From contig JBAMJV010005506.1 of NCBI GenBank assembly GCA_037951105.1, forward strand, positions 62,001 to 126,000: a DNA stretch of 64,000 nt. Direction: 5' to 3'. This document shows, piece after piece, positions 51,401-63,186 of the stretch; position 1 is the stretch's first letter; every line of letters begins with the position of its first letter. The notes under the pieces are model-generated. The model saw only the letters and a program-made list of their open reading frames with translations, had not been told where the DNA came from and did not search any database. Made by a program: the position numbers and the translations under genes. This stretch comes from Echinarachnius parma (Eukaryota; Echinodermata; Echinoidea; Clypeasteroida; Echinarachniidae).

Positions 51401-54400
51401 CTGTTGATGCTTTCTATAATTTCCTTGTTATACAAATTTCGACAACACTTCCCAGCTCAACAGGTATTGATAGTTAATTTCACAATTCTTTAATTATTAT
51501 TTGACACGCACAATACTTTATTTACAATGGTTGAAACCTATGAGATTTTAGAAAGCGCCCTCTTGACTTTTAACGGCTCTCTTTGAATGATAACAGGCTT
51601 TAAACCTAGTCGTTTGTAATTCGTAATACATTTTGAGCACGGGGGAATCGAAACTAATAGTTTGTAATGTAGTGGTTTAGGTTTTAGTTACTAACATTTA
51701 GTTTTATCAAAACTGTACTCTCTTTACTGAGACTCAACTATCCCTATATAGAAATGCTTGATTATCTGGTGTGTATTCATGTACGGGTTTGTGTAAAATA
51801 AACAACACATCTCTTATGTATATAATTATAATTTTGTATTGAAATATTAATAACTGGCTGTTGATGCTCTCTTTAATTTCCTTGTTATAGAAATGTCGAC
51901 AGCACTTCCCAGCTCAAGAGGTATTGATAGTTCATTTCACAATTCTTTAATTATCATTTGATTATTCAAACATTAGCACTATTAATAATAAATTACTGGA
52001 ATATTAGAAATAGAGGACACACTTTTAATGACAGAATAAACTTTAATTGATCGAGATCGGTTCAGAGACGACTGAAACATTTATAAACATAATCATTTGT
52101 AATGGTGAGGCCCCACACATATTTAATAACTCTGAACCTGCCGTTAATTCCTTTTTTGTTAAAAACTTCCTTTTTTTGTTTGTTGACAAAACCGATTTTT
52201 GAATAGTTGTTGATCATCTCTCTATCTCATAGTTATTACGACACAACATCACATGCACAATACTTTATCTACAATGGTTGAAACCTATGGAGTTTTAACG
52301 GCTCTCTTTGAATGATAACCGGCTTTTAACCAAGTTGTTTGTAATTCGTAATACATTTTGAGCACGGTGGAGTCGAAACTATTAGTTTGTAATGCAATGG
52401 TGTAGGTTTTAGTTACTAACATTAAGTTTTAACAAAACTCTACTCTCTTTAGTGAAACTCAACTATCCCTTTATGGAAATGACTGATTATCTGGTGTGTT
52501 TTCATGTACGGGTTTGTGTAAAATAAACAACACATCTGTCATGTATATGATTATAACTTTTTGTATTGAAATATTAATAACTGGCTGTTGATGCTTTCTA
52601 TAATTTCCTTGTTATACAAATTTCGACAGCACTTCCCAGCTCAACAGGTATTGATAGTTAATTTAACAATTCTTGAATTATTATTTGACACGCACAATAC
52701 TTTATTTACAATGGTTGAAACCTATGAGATTTTAGAAAGCGCCCTCTTGACTTTTAACGGCTCTCTTTGAATGATAACAGGCTTTAAACCTAGTCGTTTG
52801 TAATTCGTAATACATTTTGAGCACGGGGGAATCGAAACTAATAGTTTGTAATGTAGTGGTTTAGGTTTTAGTTACTAACATTTAGTTTTATCAAAACTGT
52901 ACTCTCTTTACTGAGACTCAACTATCCCTATATAGAAATGCTTGATTATCTGGTGTGTATTCATGTACGGGTTTGTGTAAAATAAACAACACATCTCTTA
53001 TGTATATAATTATAATTTTGTATTGAAATATTAATAACTGGCTGTTGATGCTTTCTTTAATTTCCTTGTTATAGAAATGTCGACAGCACTTCCCAGCTCA
53101 AGAGGTATTGATAGTTCATTTCACAATTCTTTAATTATCATTTGATTATTCAAACATTAGCACTATTAATAATAAATTACTGGAATATTAGAAATAGAGG
53201 ACACACTTTTAATGACAGAATAAACTTTAATTGATCGAGATCGGTTCAGAGACGACTGAAACATTTATAAACATAATCATTTGTAATGGTGAGGCCCCAC
53301 ACATATTTAATAACTCTGAACCTGCCGTTAATTCCTTTTTTGTTAAAAACTTCCTTTTTTTGTTTGTTGACACAACCGATTTTTGAATAGTTGTTGATCA
53401 TCTCTCTATCTCATAGTTATTACGACACAACATCACATGCACAATACTTTATCTACAATGGTTGAAACCTATGGAGTTTTAACGGCTCTCTTTGAATGAT
53501 AACCGGCTTTTAACCAAGTTGTTTGTAATTCGTAATACATTTTGAGCACAGTGGAGTCGAAACTATTAGTTTGTAATGCAATGGTGTAGGTTTTAGTTAC
53601 TAACATTAAGTTTTAACAAAACTGTACTCTCTTTAGTGAAACTCAACTATCCCTTTATGGAAATGACTGATTATCTGGTGTGTTTTCATGTACGGGTTTG
53701 TGTAAAATAAACAACACATCTGTCATGTATATGATTATAACTTTTTGTATTGAAATATTAATAACTGGCTGTTGATGCTTTCTATAATTTCCTTGTTATA
53801 CAAATTTCGACAGCACTTCCCAGCTCAACAGGTATTGATAGTTAATTTAACAATTCTTGAATTATTATTTGACACGCACAATACTTTATTTACAATGGTT
53901 GAAACCTATGAGATTTTAGAAAGCGCCCTCTTGACTTTTAACGGCTCTCTTTGAATGATAACAGGCTTTAAACCTAGTCGTTTGTAATTCGTAATACATT
54001 TTGAGCACGGGGGAATCGAAACTAATAGTTTGTAATGTAGTGGTTTAGGTTTTAGTTACTAACATTTAGTTTTATCAAAACTGTACTCTCTTTACTGAGC
54101 CTCAACTATCCCTATATAGAAATGCTTGATTATCTGGTGTGTATTCATGTACGGGTTTGTGTAAAATAAACAACACATCTCTTATGTATATAATTATAAT
54201 TTTGTATTGAAATATTAATAACTGGCTGTTGATGCTTTCTTTAATTTCCTTGTTATAGAAATGTCGACAGCACTTCCCAGCTCAAGAGGTATTGATAGTT
54301 CATTTCACAATTCTTTAATTATCATTTGATTATTCAAACATTAGCACTATTAATAATAAATTACTGGAATATTAGAAATAGAGGACACACTTTTAATGAC

Positions 54401-56951
54401 AGAATAAACTTTAATTGATCGAGATCGGTTCAGAGACGACTGAAACATTTATAAACATAATCATTTGTAATGGTGAGGCCCCACACATATTTAATAACTC
54501 TGAACCTGCCGTTAATTCCTTTTTTGTTAAAAACTTCCTTTTTTTTGTTTGTTGACAAAACCGATTTTTGAATAGTTGTTGATCATCTCTCTATCTCATA
54601 GTTATTACGACACAACATCACATGCACAATACTTTATCTACAATGGTTGAAACCTATGGAGTTTTAACGGCTCTCTTTGAATGATAACCGGCTTTTAACC
54701 AAGTTGTTTGTAATTCGTAATACATTTTGAGCACGGTGGAGTCGAAACTATTAGTTTGTAATGCAATGGTGTAGGTTTTAGTTACTAACATTAAGTTTTA
54801 ACAAAACTGTACTCTCTTTAGTGAAACTCAACTATCCCTTTATGGAAATGACTGATTATCTGGTGTGTTTTCATGTACGGGTTTGTGTAAAATAAACAAC
54901 ACATCTGTCATGTATATGATTATAACTTTTTGTATTGAAATATTAATAACTGGCTGTTGATGCTTTCTATAATTTCCTTGTTATACAAATTTCGACAGCA
55001 CTTCCCAGCTCAACAGGTATTGATAGTTAATTTAACAATTCTTGAATTATTATTTGACACGCACAATACTTTATTTACAATGGTTGAAACCTATGAGATT
55101 TTAGAAAGCGCCCTCTTGACTTTTAACGGCTCTCTTTGAATGATAACAGGCTTTAAACCTAGTCGTTTGTAATTCGTAATACATTTTGAGCACGGGGGAA
55201 TCGAAACTAATAGTTTGTAATGTAGTGGTTTAGGTTTTAGTTACTAACATTTAGTTTTATCAAAACTGTACTCTCTTTACTGAGACTCAACTATCCCTAT
55301 ATAGAAATGCTTGATTATCTGGTGTGTATTCATGTACGGGTTTGTGTAAAATAAACAACACATCTCTTATGTATATAATTATAATTTTGTATTGAAATAT
55401 TAATAACTGGCTGTTGATGCTTTCTTTAATTTCCTTGTTATAGAAATGTCGACAGCACTTCCCAGCTCAAGAGGTATTGATAGTTCATTTCACAATTCTT
55501 TAATTATCATTTGTTTATTCAAACATTAGCACTATTAATAATAAATTACTGGAATATTAGAAATAGAGGACACACTTTTAATGACAGAATAAACTTTAAT
55601 TGATCGAGATCGGTTCAGAGACGACTGAAACATTTATAAACATAATCATTTGTAATGGTGAGGCCCCACACATATTTAATAACTCTGAACCTGCTGTTAA
55701 TTCCTTTTTTGTTAAAAACTTCCTTTTTTTGTTTGTTGACAAAACCGATTTTTGAATAGTTGTTGATCATCTCTCTATCTCATAGTTATTACGACACAAC
55801 ATCACATGCACAATACTTTATCTACAATGGTTGAAACCTATGGAGTTTTAACGGCTCTCTTTGAATGATAACCGGCTTTTAACCAAGTTGTTTGTAATTC
55901 GTCATACATTTTGAGCACGGTGGAGTCGAAACTATTAGTTTGTAATGCAATGGTGTAGGTTTTAGTTACTAACATTAAGTTTTAACAAAACTGTACTCTC
56001 TTTTGTGAAACTCAACTATCCCTTTATGGAAATGACTGATTATCTGGTGTGTTTTCATGTACGGGTTTGTGTAAAATAAACAACACATCTGTCATGTATA
56101 TGATTATAACTTTTTGTATTGAAATATTAATAACTGGCTGTTGATGCTTTCTATAATTTCCTTGTTATACAAATTTCGACAGCACTTCCCAGCTCAACAG
56201 GTATTGATAGTTAATTTAACAATTCTTGAATTATTATTTGACACGCACAATACTTTATTTACAATGGTTGAAACCTATGAGATTTTAGAAAGCGCCCTCT
56301 TGACTTTTAACGGCTCTCTTTGAATGATAACAGGCTTTAAACCTAGTCGTTTGTAATTCGTAATACATTTTGAGCACGGGGGAATCGAAACTAATAGTTT
56401 GTAATGTAGTGGTTTAGGTTTTAGTTACTAACATTTAGTTTTATCAAAACTGTACTCTCTTTACTGAGACTCAACTATCCCTATATAGAAATGCTTGATT
56501 ATCTGGTGTGTATTCATGTACGGGTTTGTGTAAAATAAACAACACATCTCTTATGTATATAATTATAATTTTGTATTGAAATATTAATAACTGGCTGTTG
56601 ATGCTTTCTTTAATTTCCTTGTTATAGAAATGTCGACAGCACTTCCCAGCTCAAGAGGTATTGATAGTTCATTTCAGAATTCTTTAATTATCATTTGATT
56701 ATTCAAACATTAGCACTATTAATAATAAATTACTGGAATATTAGAAATAGAGGACACACTTTTAATGACAGAATAAACTTTAATTGATCGAGATCGGTTC
56801 AGAGACGACTGAAACATTTATAAACATAATCATTTGTAATGGTGAGGCCCCACACATATTTAATAACTCTGAACCTGCCGTTAATTCCTTTTTTGTTAAA
56901 AACTTCCTTTTTTTGTTTGTTGACAAAACCGATTTTTGAATAGTTGTTGAT

Positions 56952-57291
56952 ATTTATATCCAATTTTTATATAGCGCTTATCACGATTGATAATCATCTC
57001 TAAGCGCTTTACAATTTTATTATTACCCCGGTCATAGGATACAATGCGAACCAGCACACATTGTGTGCACCATCTCCACTCCCTGGGGAGTATTCCTTCC
57101 AAGCGCTCAGTGGGCTCAAGAAGATCGTTCACATAAAGGCTTTCACCTCCTACCGGTCCCCATTTATACACCTGGGTAGAGAGCAGCAATAGTGGATGAA
57201 TTGTCTTGCCGAAGGACAAACGCGGTGGGCAGGGTTCGAACCCGGGATCTCACGATTGGAAAGCGCGCGCTCTACCAATGTTGCCACACCA
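56952..57291 (-). mobile_element. tRNA-derived SINE, copy 2
   Basis: Same insertion as at 41349, in the same place of the monomer and with the same sequence as far as I can read, 15603 bp away. It was carried by the large duplication and is not a separate insertion. Confidence 0.85.
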
Positions 57292-59194
57292 CATCTCTCT
57301 ATCTCATAGTTATTACGACACAACATCACATGCACAATACTTTATCTACAATGGTTGAAACCTATGGAGTTTTAACGGCTCTCTTTGAATGATAACCGGC
57401 TTTTAACCAAGTTGTTTGTAATTCGTAATACATTTTGAGCACGGTGGAGTCGAAACTATTAGTTTGTAATGCAATGGTGTAGGTTTTAGTTACTAACATT
57501 AAGTTTTAACAAAACTGTACTCTCTTTAGTGAAACTCAACTATCCCTTTATGGAAATGACTGATTATCTGGTGTGTTTTCATGTACGGGTTTGTGTAAAA
57601 TAAACAACACATCTGTCATGTATATGATTATAACTTTTTGTATTGAAATATTAATAACTGGCTGTTGATGCTTTCTATAATTTCCTTGTTATACAAATTT
57701 CGACAGCACTTCCCAGCTCAACAGGTATTGATAGTTAATTTAACAATTCTTGAATTATTATTTGACACGCACAATACTTTATTTACAATGGTTGAAACCT
57801 ATGAGATTTTAGAAAGCGCCCTCTTGACTTTTAACGGCTCTCTTTGAATGATAACAGGCTTTAAACCTAGTCGTTTGTAATTCGTAATACATTTTGAGCA
57901 CGGGGGAATCGAAACTAATAGTTTGTAATGTAGTGGTTTAGGTTTTAGTTACTAACATTTAGTTTTATCAAAACTGTACTCTCTTTACTGAGACTCAACT
58001 ATCCCTATATAGAAATGCTTGATTATCTGGTGTGTATTCATGTACGGGTTTGTGTAAAATAAACAACACATCTCTTATGTATATAATTATAATTTTGTAT
58101 TGAAATATTAATAACTGGCTGTTGATGCTTTCTTTAATTTCCTTGTTATAGAAATGTCGACAGCACTTCCCAGCTCAAGAGGTATTGATAGTTCATTTCA
58201 CAATTCTTTAATTATCATTTGATTATTCAAACATTAGCACTATTAATAATAAATTACTGGAATATTAGAAATAGAGGACACACTTTTAATGACAGAATAA
58301 ACTTTAATTGATCGAGATCGGTTCAGAGACGACTGAAACATTTATAAACATAATCATTTGTAATGGTGAGGCCCCACACATATTTAATAACTCTGAACCT
58401 GCCGTTAATTCCTTTTTTGTTAAAAACTTCCTTTTTTTTGTTTGTTGACAAAACCGATTTTTGAATAGTTGTTGATCATCTCTCTATCTCATAGTTATTA
58501 CGACACAACATCACATGCACAATACTTTATCTACAATGGTTGAAACCTATGGAGTTTTAACGGCTCTCTTTGAATGATAACCGGCTTTTAACCAAGTTGT
58601 TTGTAATTCGTAATACATTTTGAGCACGGTGGAGTCGAAACTATTAGTTTGTAATGCAATGGTGTAGGTTTTAGTTACTAACATTAAGTTTTAACAAAAC
58701 TGTACTCTCTTTAGTGAAACTCAACTATCACTTTATGGAAATGACTGATTATCTGGTGTGTTTTCATGTACGGGTTTGTGTAAAATAAACAACACATCTG
58801 TCATGTATATGATTATAACTTTTTGTATTGAAATATTAATAACTGGCTGTTGATGCTTTCTATAATTTCCTTGTTATACAAATTTCGACAGCACTTCCCA
58901 GCTCAACAGGTATTGATAGTTAATTTCACAATTCTTTAATTATTATTTGACACGCACAATACTTTATTTACAATGGTTGAAACCTATGAGATTTTAGAAA
59001 GCGCCCTCTTGACTTTTAACGGCTCTCTTTGAATGATAACAGGCTTTAAACCTAGTCGTTTGTAATTCGTAATACATTTTGAGCACGGGGGAATCGAAAC
59101 TAATAGTTTGTAATGTAGTGGTTTAGGTTTTAGTTACTAACATTTAGTTTTATCAAAACTGTACTCTCTTTACTGAGACTCAACTATCCCTATA

Positions 59195-59723
59195 CAGGGT
59201 GGCCCAGAAATAACGGAACGGGGCACTTCCCAAAATAAAGCAACGAAATGACTGGGTCCATCGGATAGTGTGTCTTTTCAAATGAAAATTGATACCAAGA
59301 ACATTAATTTTGGTCGTGTAGTTTTTGTTTTAGAGCGCTGTGAGTGACACTATGTCAGGGTTCATTTTTCTTCAATTTTGACTGACCTATTGGCTAAAGA
59401 ATGACCCGAACGGCTCGGCATAGAATTACGGTGCTGTGGCTATTCAGTCGAATGCACACTAACAAAGGTGTCCGCATCATTGTGCATCGTAATTCTATGA
59501 CGAGCCGTTCGGGTCATTCTTTAGCCAATAGGTCAGTCAAAATTGAAGAAAAATGAACCCTGACATGGTGTCACTCACAGCGCTCTAAAACAAAAACTAC
59601 ACGACCAAAATTAATGTTCTTGGTATCAATTTTCATTTGAAAAGACACACTATCCGATGGACCCAGTCATTTCGTTACTTTATTTTGGGAAGTGCCCCGT
59701 TCCGTTATTTCTGGGCCACCCTG
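59195..59723. mobile_element. Foldback MITE, subfamily 2, copy 3 (529 bp)
   Basis: Same insertion as at 43592, offset 15603, brought by the large duplication. Same TA flanks and the same 236-57-236 hairpin arrangement. Confidence 0.9.
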
Positions 59724-60091
59724 TATAGAAATGCTTGATTATCTGGTGTGTATTCATGTACGGGTTTGTGTAAAATAAACAACACATCTCTTATGTATAT
59801 AATTATAATTTTGTATTGAAATATTAATAACTGGCTGTTGATGCTTTCTTTAATTTCCTTGTTATAGAAATGTCGACAGCACTTCCCAGCTCAAGAGGTA
59901 TTGATAGTTCATTTAACAATTCTTTAATTATTATTTGACACACACAATACTTGATTTACAATGCGTAAGACGTATACGTTTTTAGAAAGCGCCCTCTTGA
60001 CTTTTAACGGCTCTCTTTGAATGATAACAGGCTTTAAACCTAGTCGTTTGTAATTCGTAATACATTTTGAGCACGGGGGAATCGAAACTAT
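59724..60091. repeat. Last satellite segment, ends inside a C monomer
   Basis: Rest of an A monomer and the first part of a C monomer. It stops in ATCGAAACTAT, where an intact C continues TAGTTTGTAATG. Confidence 0.93.
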
Positions 60092-60272
60092 TGTAACGAT
60101 TCTTGTCTTTTGACGGACAAAATCGTTATGGGATGAAGATGACGATGATATAATGGATGGATGGCCGAGGTTATATAGTTCTAAATCACATTCATAATCA
60201 CATTCACTCTTTAAGCACGTTCCACAAGCTTGGAGAATAGATCACAGCTGGCGAGAGTTATTCGGTTACTCG

Positions 60273-60278
60273 TTTATT
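60273..60278 (-). terminator. Putative poly(A) signal of the LTR
   Basis: AATAAA on the minus strand, about 225 bases downstream of the TATA box within the LTR. Confidence 0.5.
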
Positions 60279-60502
60279 CTTCCATAAACAACTTCGTACA
60301 ATGCAATGACGAACAGGACTAACTCTAAGTATAACTTCTAACTGAACTAACTTCGTACTCAAACTGTCTTCTACAACTTAACTGTCTCAAATGTTGTACT
60401 GGACTGACGACTGACTAAACTGAACTCCACTCCCTAATAATAACTGACTTTTATGAACCTAATAACTGCTAACACTGAACCCCGAGTGAGAGAGATGTCA
60501 AG

Positions 60503-60510
60503 CTTATATA
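60503..60510 (-). promoter_or_regulatory. Putative TATA box of the LTR
   Basis: TATATAAG on the minus strand, about 540 bases into the LTR and upstream of the poly(A) signal, as expected for the U3/R boundary. Confidence 0.5.
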
Positions 60511-61053
60511 GGCTAGAGGACAAAGGATGACATAATTAAGACACTAACTAAGAGGTTACTAAATGCAACAAAGAAAGACCTCTTGTGACTTTACATTACA
60601 ATACTTCTTAGAAATACACCTATAAACATTGTAGGGCTTAAGATTAAGCTAACGGTCAACATCTAAGGCAAGGGTCAACACAATAGAGTATTACTGCAGG
60701 TAGGTGTGAGGTTCACGACTAAAGGATTAGGGAGAGGGTAACACAGATTAAAGACATCAAAGTACATCACCGCTCTTTGAGATAGTAATCCTTCACAAGG
60801 AAAGAAGGGCATACAAAGATGAAGTTAAGATGAGAGACAATGGAAGGGCAAACTGGGGAAAAACATACAAGCGATGGTAAATGAATGGCATTGTAAGGTG
60901 AGGGTTAAGTGGGAACTAACTCACATGTGCTGGTTGGTAAACATTACAAGAACAAAGAAGTAGCAGACTATATACCTGCCTAAAGAGGTCAGTGGCTGAG
61001 TCCAATAATAATTGCAAGACTATCAAATGCATGTATCTACATTCGTAACAATA

Positions 61054-61064
61054 CCTCCCCCTTT
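61054..61064 (-). other. Polypurine tract (plus-strand primer)
   Basis: AAAGGGGGAGG on the minus strand, three bases before the LTR start. It would prime plus-strand DNA synthesis during reverse transcription and identifies the adjoining LTR as the 3' one. Confidence 0.8.
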
Positions 61065-62323
61065 GAAAAATCTCACTGTCCTCAGTGAGGCAATTAACAG
61101 TGGAAACATAATTAGCAAGGAATAACTCTTTCGTTATTAAGTCAAGTTCAAACGATACTTCAGTTACTAAACAAGCAAAACACATCAATATCTACCATAT
61201 AATGTTGAAGTACAAGCTAACACCAAACTACGAAAACAAGCTACAATAACGCATAATTGAAAGCAAATATAAGATAAAATAACTCCTAGGAAATAAACTG
61301 TAAAACCAATGGCTGGTATCATGAACCGAGGAAATAAAAAGAAGACAAATGTGAAGAAAAAAAATAGAGGGATAGGGTGAGGGAAGGAGAATTGAGAGTC
61401 ATAGTCAAAGAGATGAAAACCAATAATAAACCCAATACAACCAGGAAACGACAGAGGATGATGGTGGCGCATAAACAAAATGTAAACCAATACGCACTAA
61501 TACAATTCCGCGCTACGACATATAAACCAATAAACACCGACTTAAAGAGCTACCACAAATTGCAAATCTCTACACAACCATTAACACAGTACCAGCACAT
61601 ACAGTATATGCAAAGCATAAGTACATTGTAAATACATAATCAACCATATTATGTGTACACCTCCTAAAACAGGTACATAATCAAATACAGCGATGGTGAA
61701 CAAGATTACCGTAAAACAGTTTAGTAAAACTGTAAAGTTATCAAAACAGCGCACCACCTTTTAATCTTATGGGGCACCAATCCACAGTCCGATTAACATC
61801 AATAATAAATCAGAACACAACCCTGGCAAAAAAAACTACAAAAAAACAAGTTCACAAACACCACTGTAGCCAATGAGAAAACAAAAATGACAAAGATGTT
61901 AAAGCGGTAAAGAAAAATGGGACCGAGAAGAAAGGCCCAGAAAGTAGGAGTTGGTTTAAAAATGAAACAACCACAATCATGTAACAACAAACATCATGGA
62001 AATAACTAAGTATAACACCCACATTTTGCTCTTTCTAACGTCATACTTGTTTTGTTTTTCATAATTTCCAATTGAGTTGCAAATTCTGTAATCCATTCAA
62101 CAAGACTAAACATTATGATTGTTACACCTCCACATAAAACAAAATCAACAAATCAACAAATTCCTTTGGTCATATACTGAGTTCATTGTCCAAAGAATTA
62201 TTTTATATCGGCATGCAATGATAAAGTTCTTTTTCTTCATGAACATCAAGGGAATGTCTATATTGTCCATTGTCTCAGCTTCCTATTTAATAACATTTTC
62301 ATTCCTTTATTTTAATTTTGAAA

Positions 62324-62518
62324 TTATCGAAATACTGACGATGACCACCACTCCAGCAATCCGCCCCGATCGATGTCCATGGTCGTGCTCGTCATGTCAC
62401 GTACTATCTGGATATGGGATAGTACATTCCGATTATCAGCTTCCATGTCGCTGTTGAGGTCGTCTTCTGCGTCGTGCGTTATCAAGTGTTTGCGGATGAG
62501 TGGACAAAAGGTGACTTC
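62324..62518 (-). pseudogene. Short coding-like remnant in the LTR element
   Basis: 64 codons between a TAG and a TAA on the minus strand, with non-AT-biased codons and a protein-like composition (acidic stretch DAEDDLNSDMEAD, end LLEWWSSSVF). The same stretch also stays open for a while in a neighbouring frame, as decayed or frameshifted coding DNA does. No domain recognised. By position it would be near the 3' end of the last gene of the element. Confidence 0.3.
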
Positions 62519-63186
62519 CTACGGCCCGGATAATTCCGGCTAAGGCGTCTGTGTACGAGACGCAGGGCAGGTTGTCTTTTCGTCAACGTCGACCGCGTGG
62601 TGGTTGCGATACCTAAATCTACACTACATTACTGGGCACGCTCACGACCCCTTTCGATTTCTTCGCGATTTCGATGCACTCTAAATTAGCACGGCTAGAA
62701 ATGGCATTTTCCCTCATCTCTGCAACTCACTAAAACAACCGCATCCTTCTCTTTTACGTGATACCCGGCATGAAACACAAACATGCTGTATCACAACGCG
62801 AACTTTAACAATCGAACCCAACTATTAAAAATTAACTACATTATATCGCACCTCACTTAATAATCCACGTCAGCAACGATGACCTCAAGGCTCCATATCG
62901 AAGACAAAAAATTGAACTCACTATAAATAAAATATCAAACGTACCTATAACCTTATTTCTCACATTATATTTATCAAAACTTTATCGCAAACAAATCCCA
63001 TTGTTCACGTTTCATAAACACAGCTCTACAGATCCGCATTCGCGATTTATATCCAAATATATATTAAAAAAAAAAATTATTTTCCAAAACATGTGTAAAG
63101 CTGATGACCGATGACGTCTAGTGTTCCCATTGAAGCCGCAGAATCACAGAAATTTACATGCCGATAGGTCAGGTTCTAGGTAATAC

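Larger units (their letters stand above)
46557..59194. repeat. Satellite segment 6, including large duplication copy 2
   Basis: From 46557 to about 51.1 kb: C, hybrid, B and A monomers, with one A at 48575. From about 51.16 kb: second copy of the large duplication, with dimers at A starts 52585, 53769, 54954, 56138 and 57662, and a SINE at 56952. Confidence 0.9.
1..60091. repeat. Tandem satellite array of 457/727-bp monomers
   Basis: The whole span is one tandem array, interrupted only by mobile elements. Taking CTGTTGATGCTTTCT as the monomer start, there are three main forms. A (for example 1124-1580) is 457 bp. B (1581-2307) is 727 bp. C (12111-12567) is 457 bp. A-B dimers recur every 1184 bp (A starts at 1124, 2308, 3492); A-C-B trimers are 1641 bp (A starts at 14479 and 16120). 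B differs from A by about 288 inserted bases and a deletion of about 22 bases. C differs from A mainly by a block reading GCGTAAGACGTATACG. Neighbouring units are nearly identical while A, B and C are clearly diverged, the usual mark of higher-order homogenisation by unequal exchange. I see no defensible gene in the array apart from those of inserted elements. Whether it is centromeric, subtelomeric or interstitial cannot be told. Confidence 0.96.
51160..60091. repeat. Large duplication, copy 2
   Basis: Counterpart of 35025-44487. It has the SINE and the subfamily 2 MITE but lacks the MITE found at 39167 in copy 1. It ends where the LTR element begins, so its true right limit is hidden. Confidence 0.85.
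60092..61050 (-). mobile_element. 3' LTR of a Ty3/gypsy-like retrotransposon
   Basis: On the minus strand the segment begins TGTTACGAAT (from 61050) and ends AATCGTTACA (60092), so it has TG...CA ends with short imperfect inverted repeats. Immediately upstream on that strand is a purine run, AAAGGGGGAGG, and ACTGAGGACAGTGAGA, the layout seen before the 3' LTR of many Ty3/gypsy elements. Inside, in the right order on the minus strand, lie TATATAAG (60510-60503) as a TATA box and AATAAA (60278-60273) as a poly(A) signal, giving a U3-R-U5 arrangement in 959 bp. It abuts the satellite directly at 60091, so the element probably sits inside the array; the other LTR and the target duplication lie beyond the window. 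Confidence 0.8.

Noticed and set aside
1127..57847. 24 copies of a 60-codon frame as a multigene family of small proteins
   Set aside because: All are the same satellite monomer; identity comes from homogenisation. The first Met is a TTG call, other A monomers break the frame, and no domain or translation signal supports it.
1..60091. CRISPR array or prokaryotic repeat locus
   Set aside because: Units are 457-1641 bp with no short direct repeat and unique spacer pattern, and the inserted elements are animal retrotransposons and MITEs.
61185..61990. Hydrophobic minus-strand frames as membrane proteins
   Set aside because: They overlap each other in different frames, and their Phe/Leu/Ile content follows from the T-rich strand. 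No conserved motif.
61377..62457. Plus-strand frames at 61377-61631 and 62119-62457
   Set aside because: They oppose the orientation of the LTR element, have no recognisable motif, and the second covers a more coding-like minus-strand stretch.
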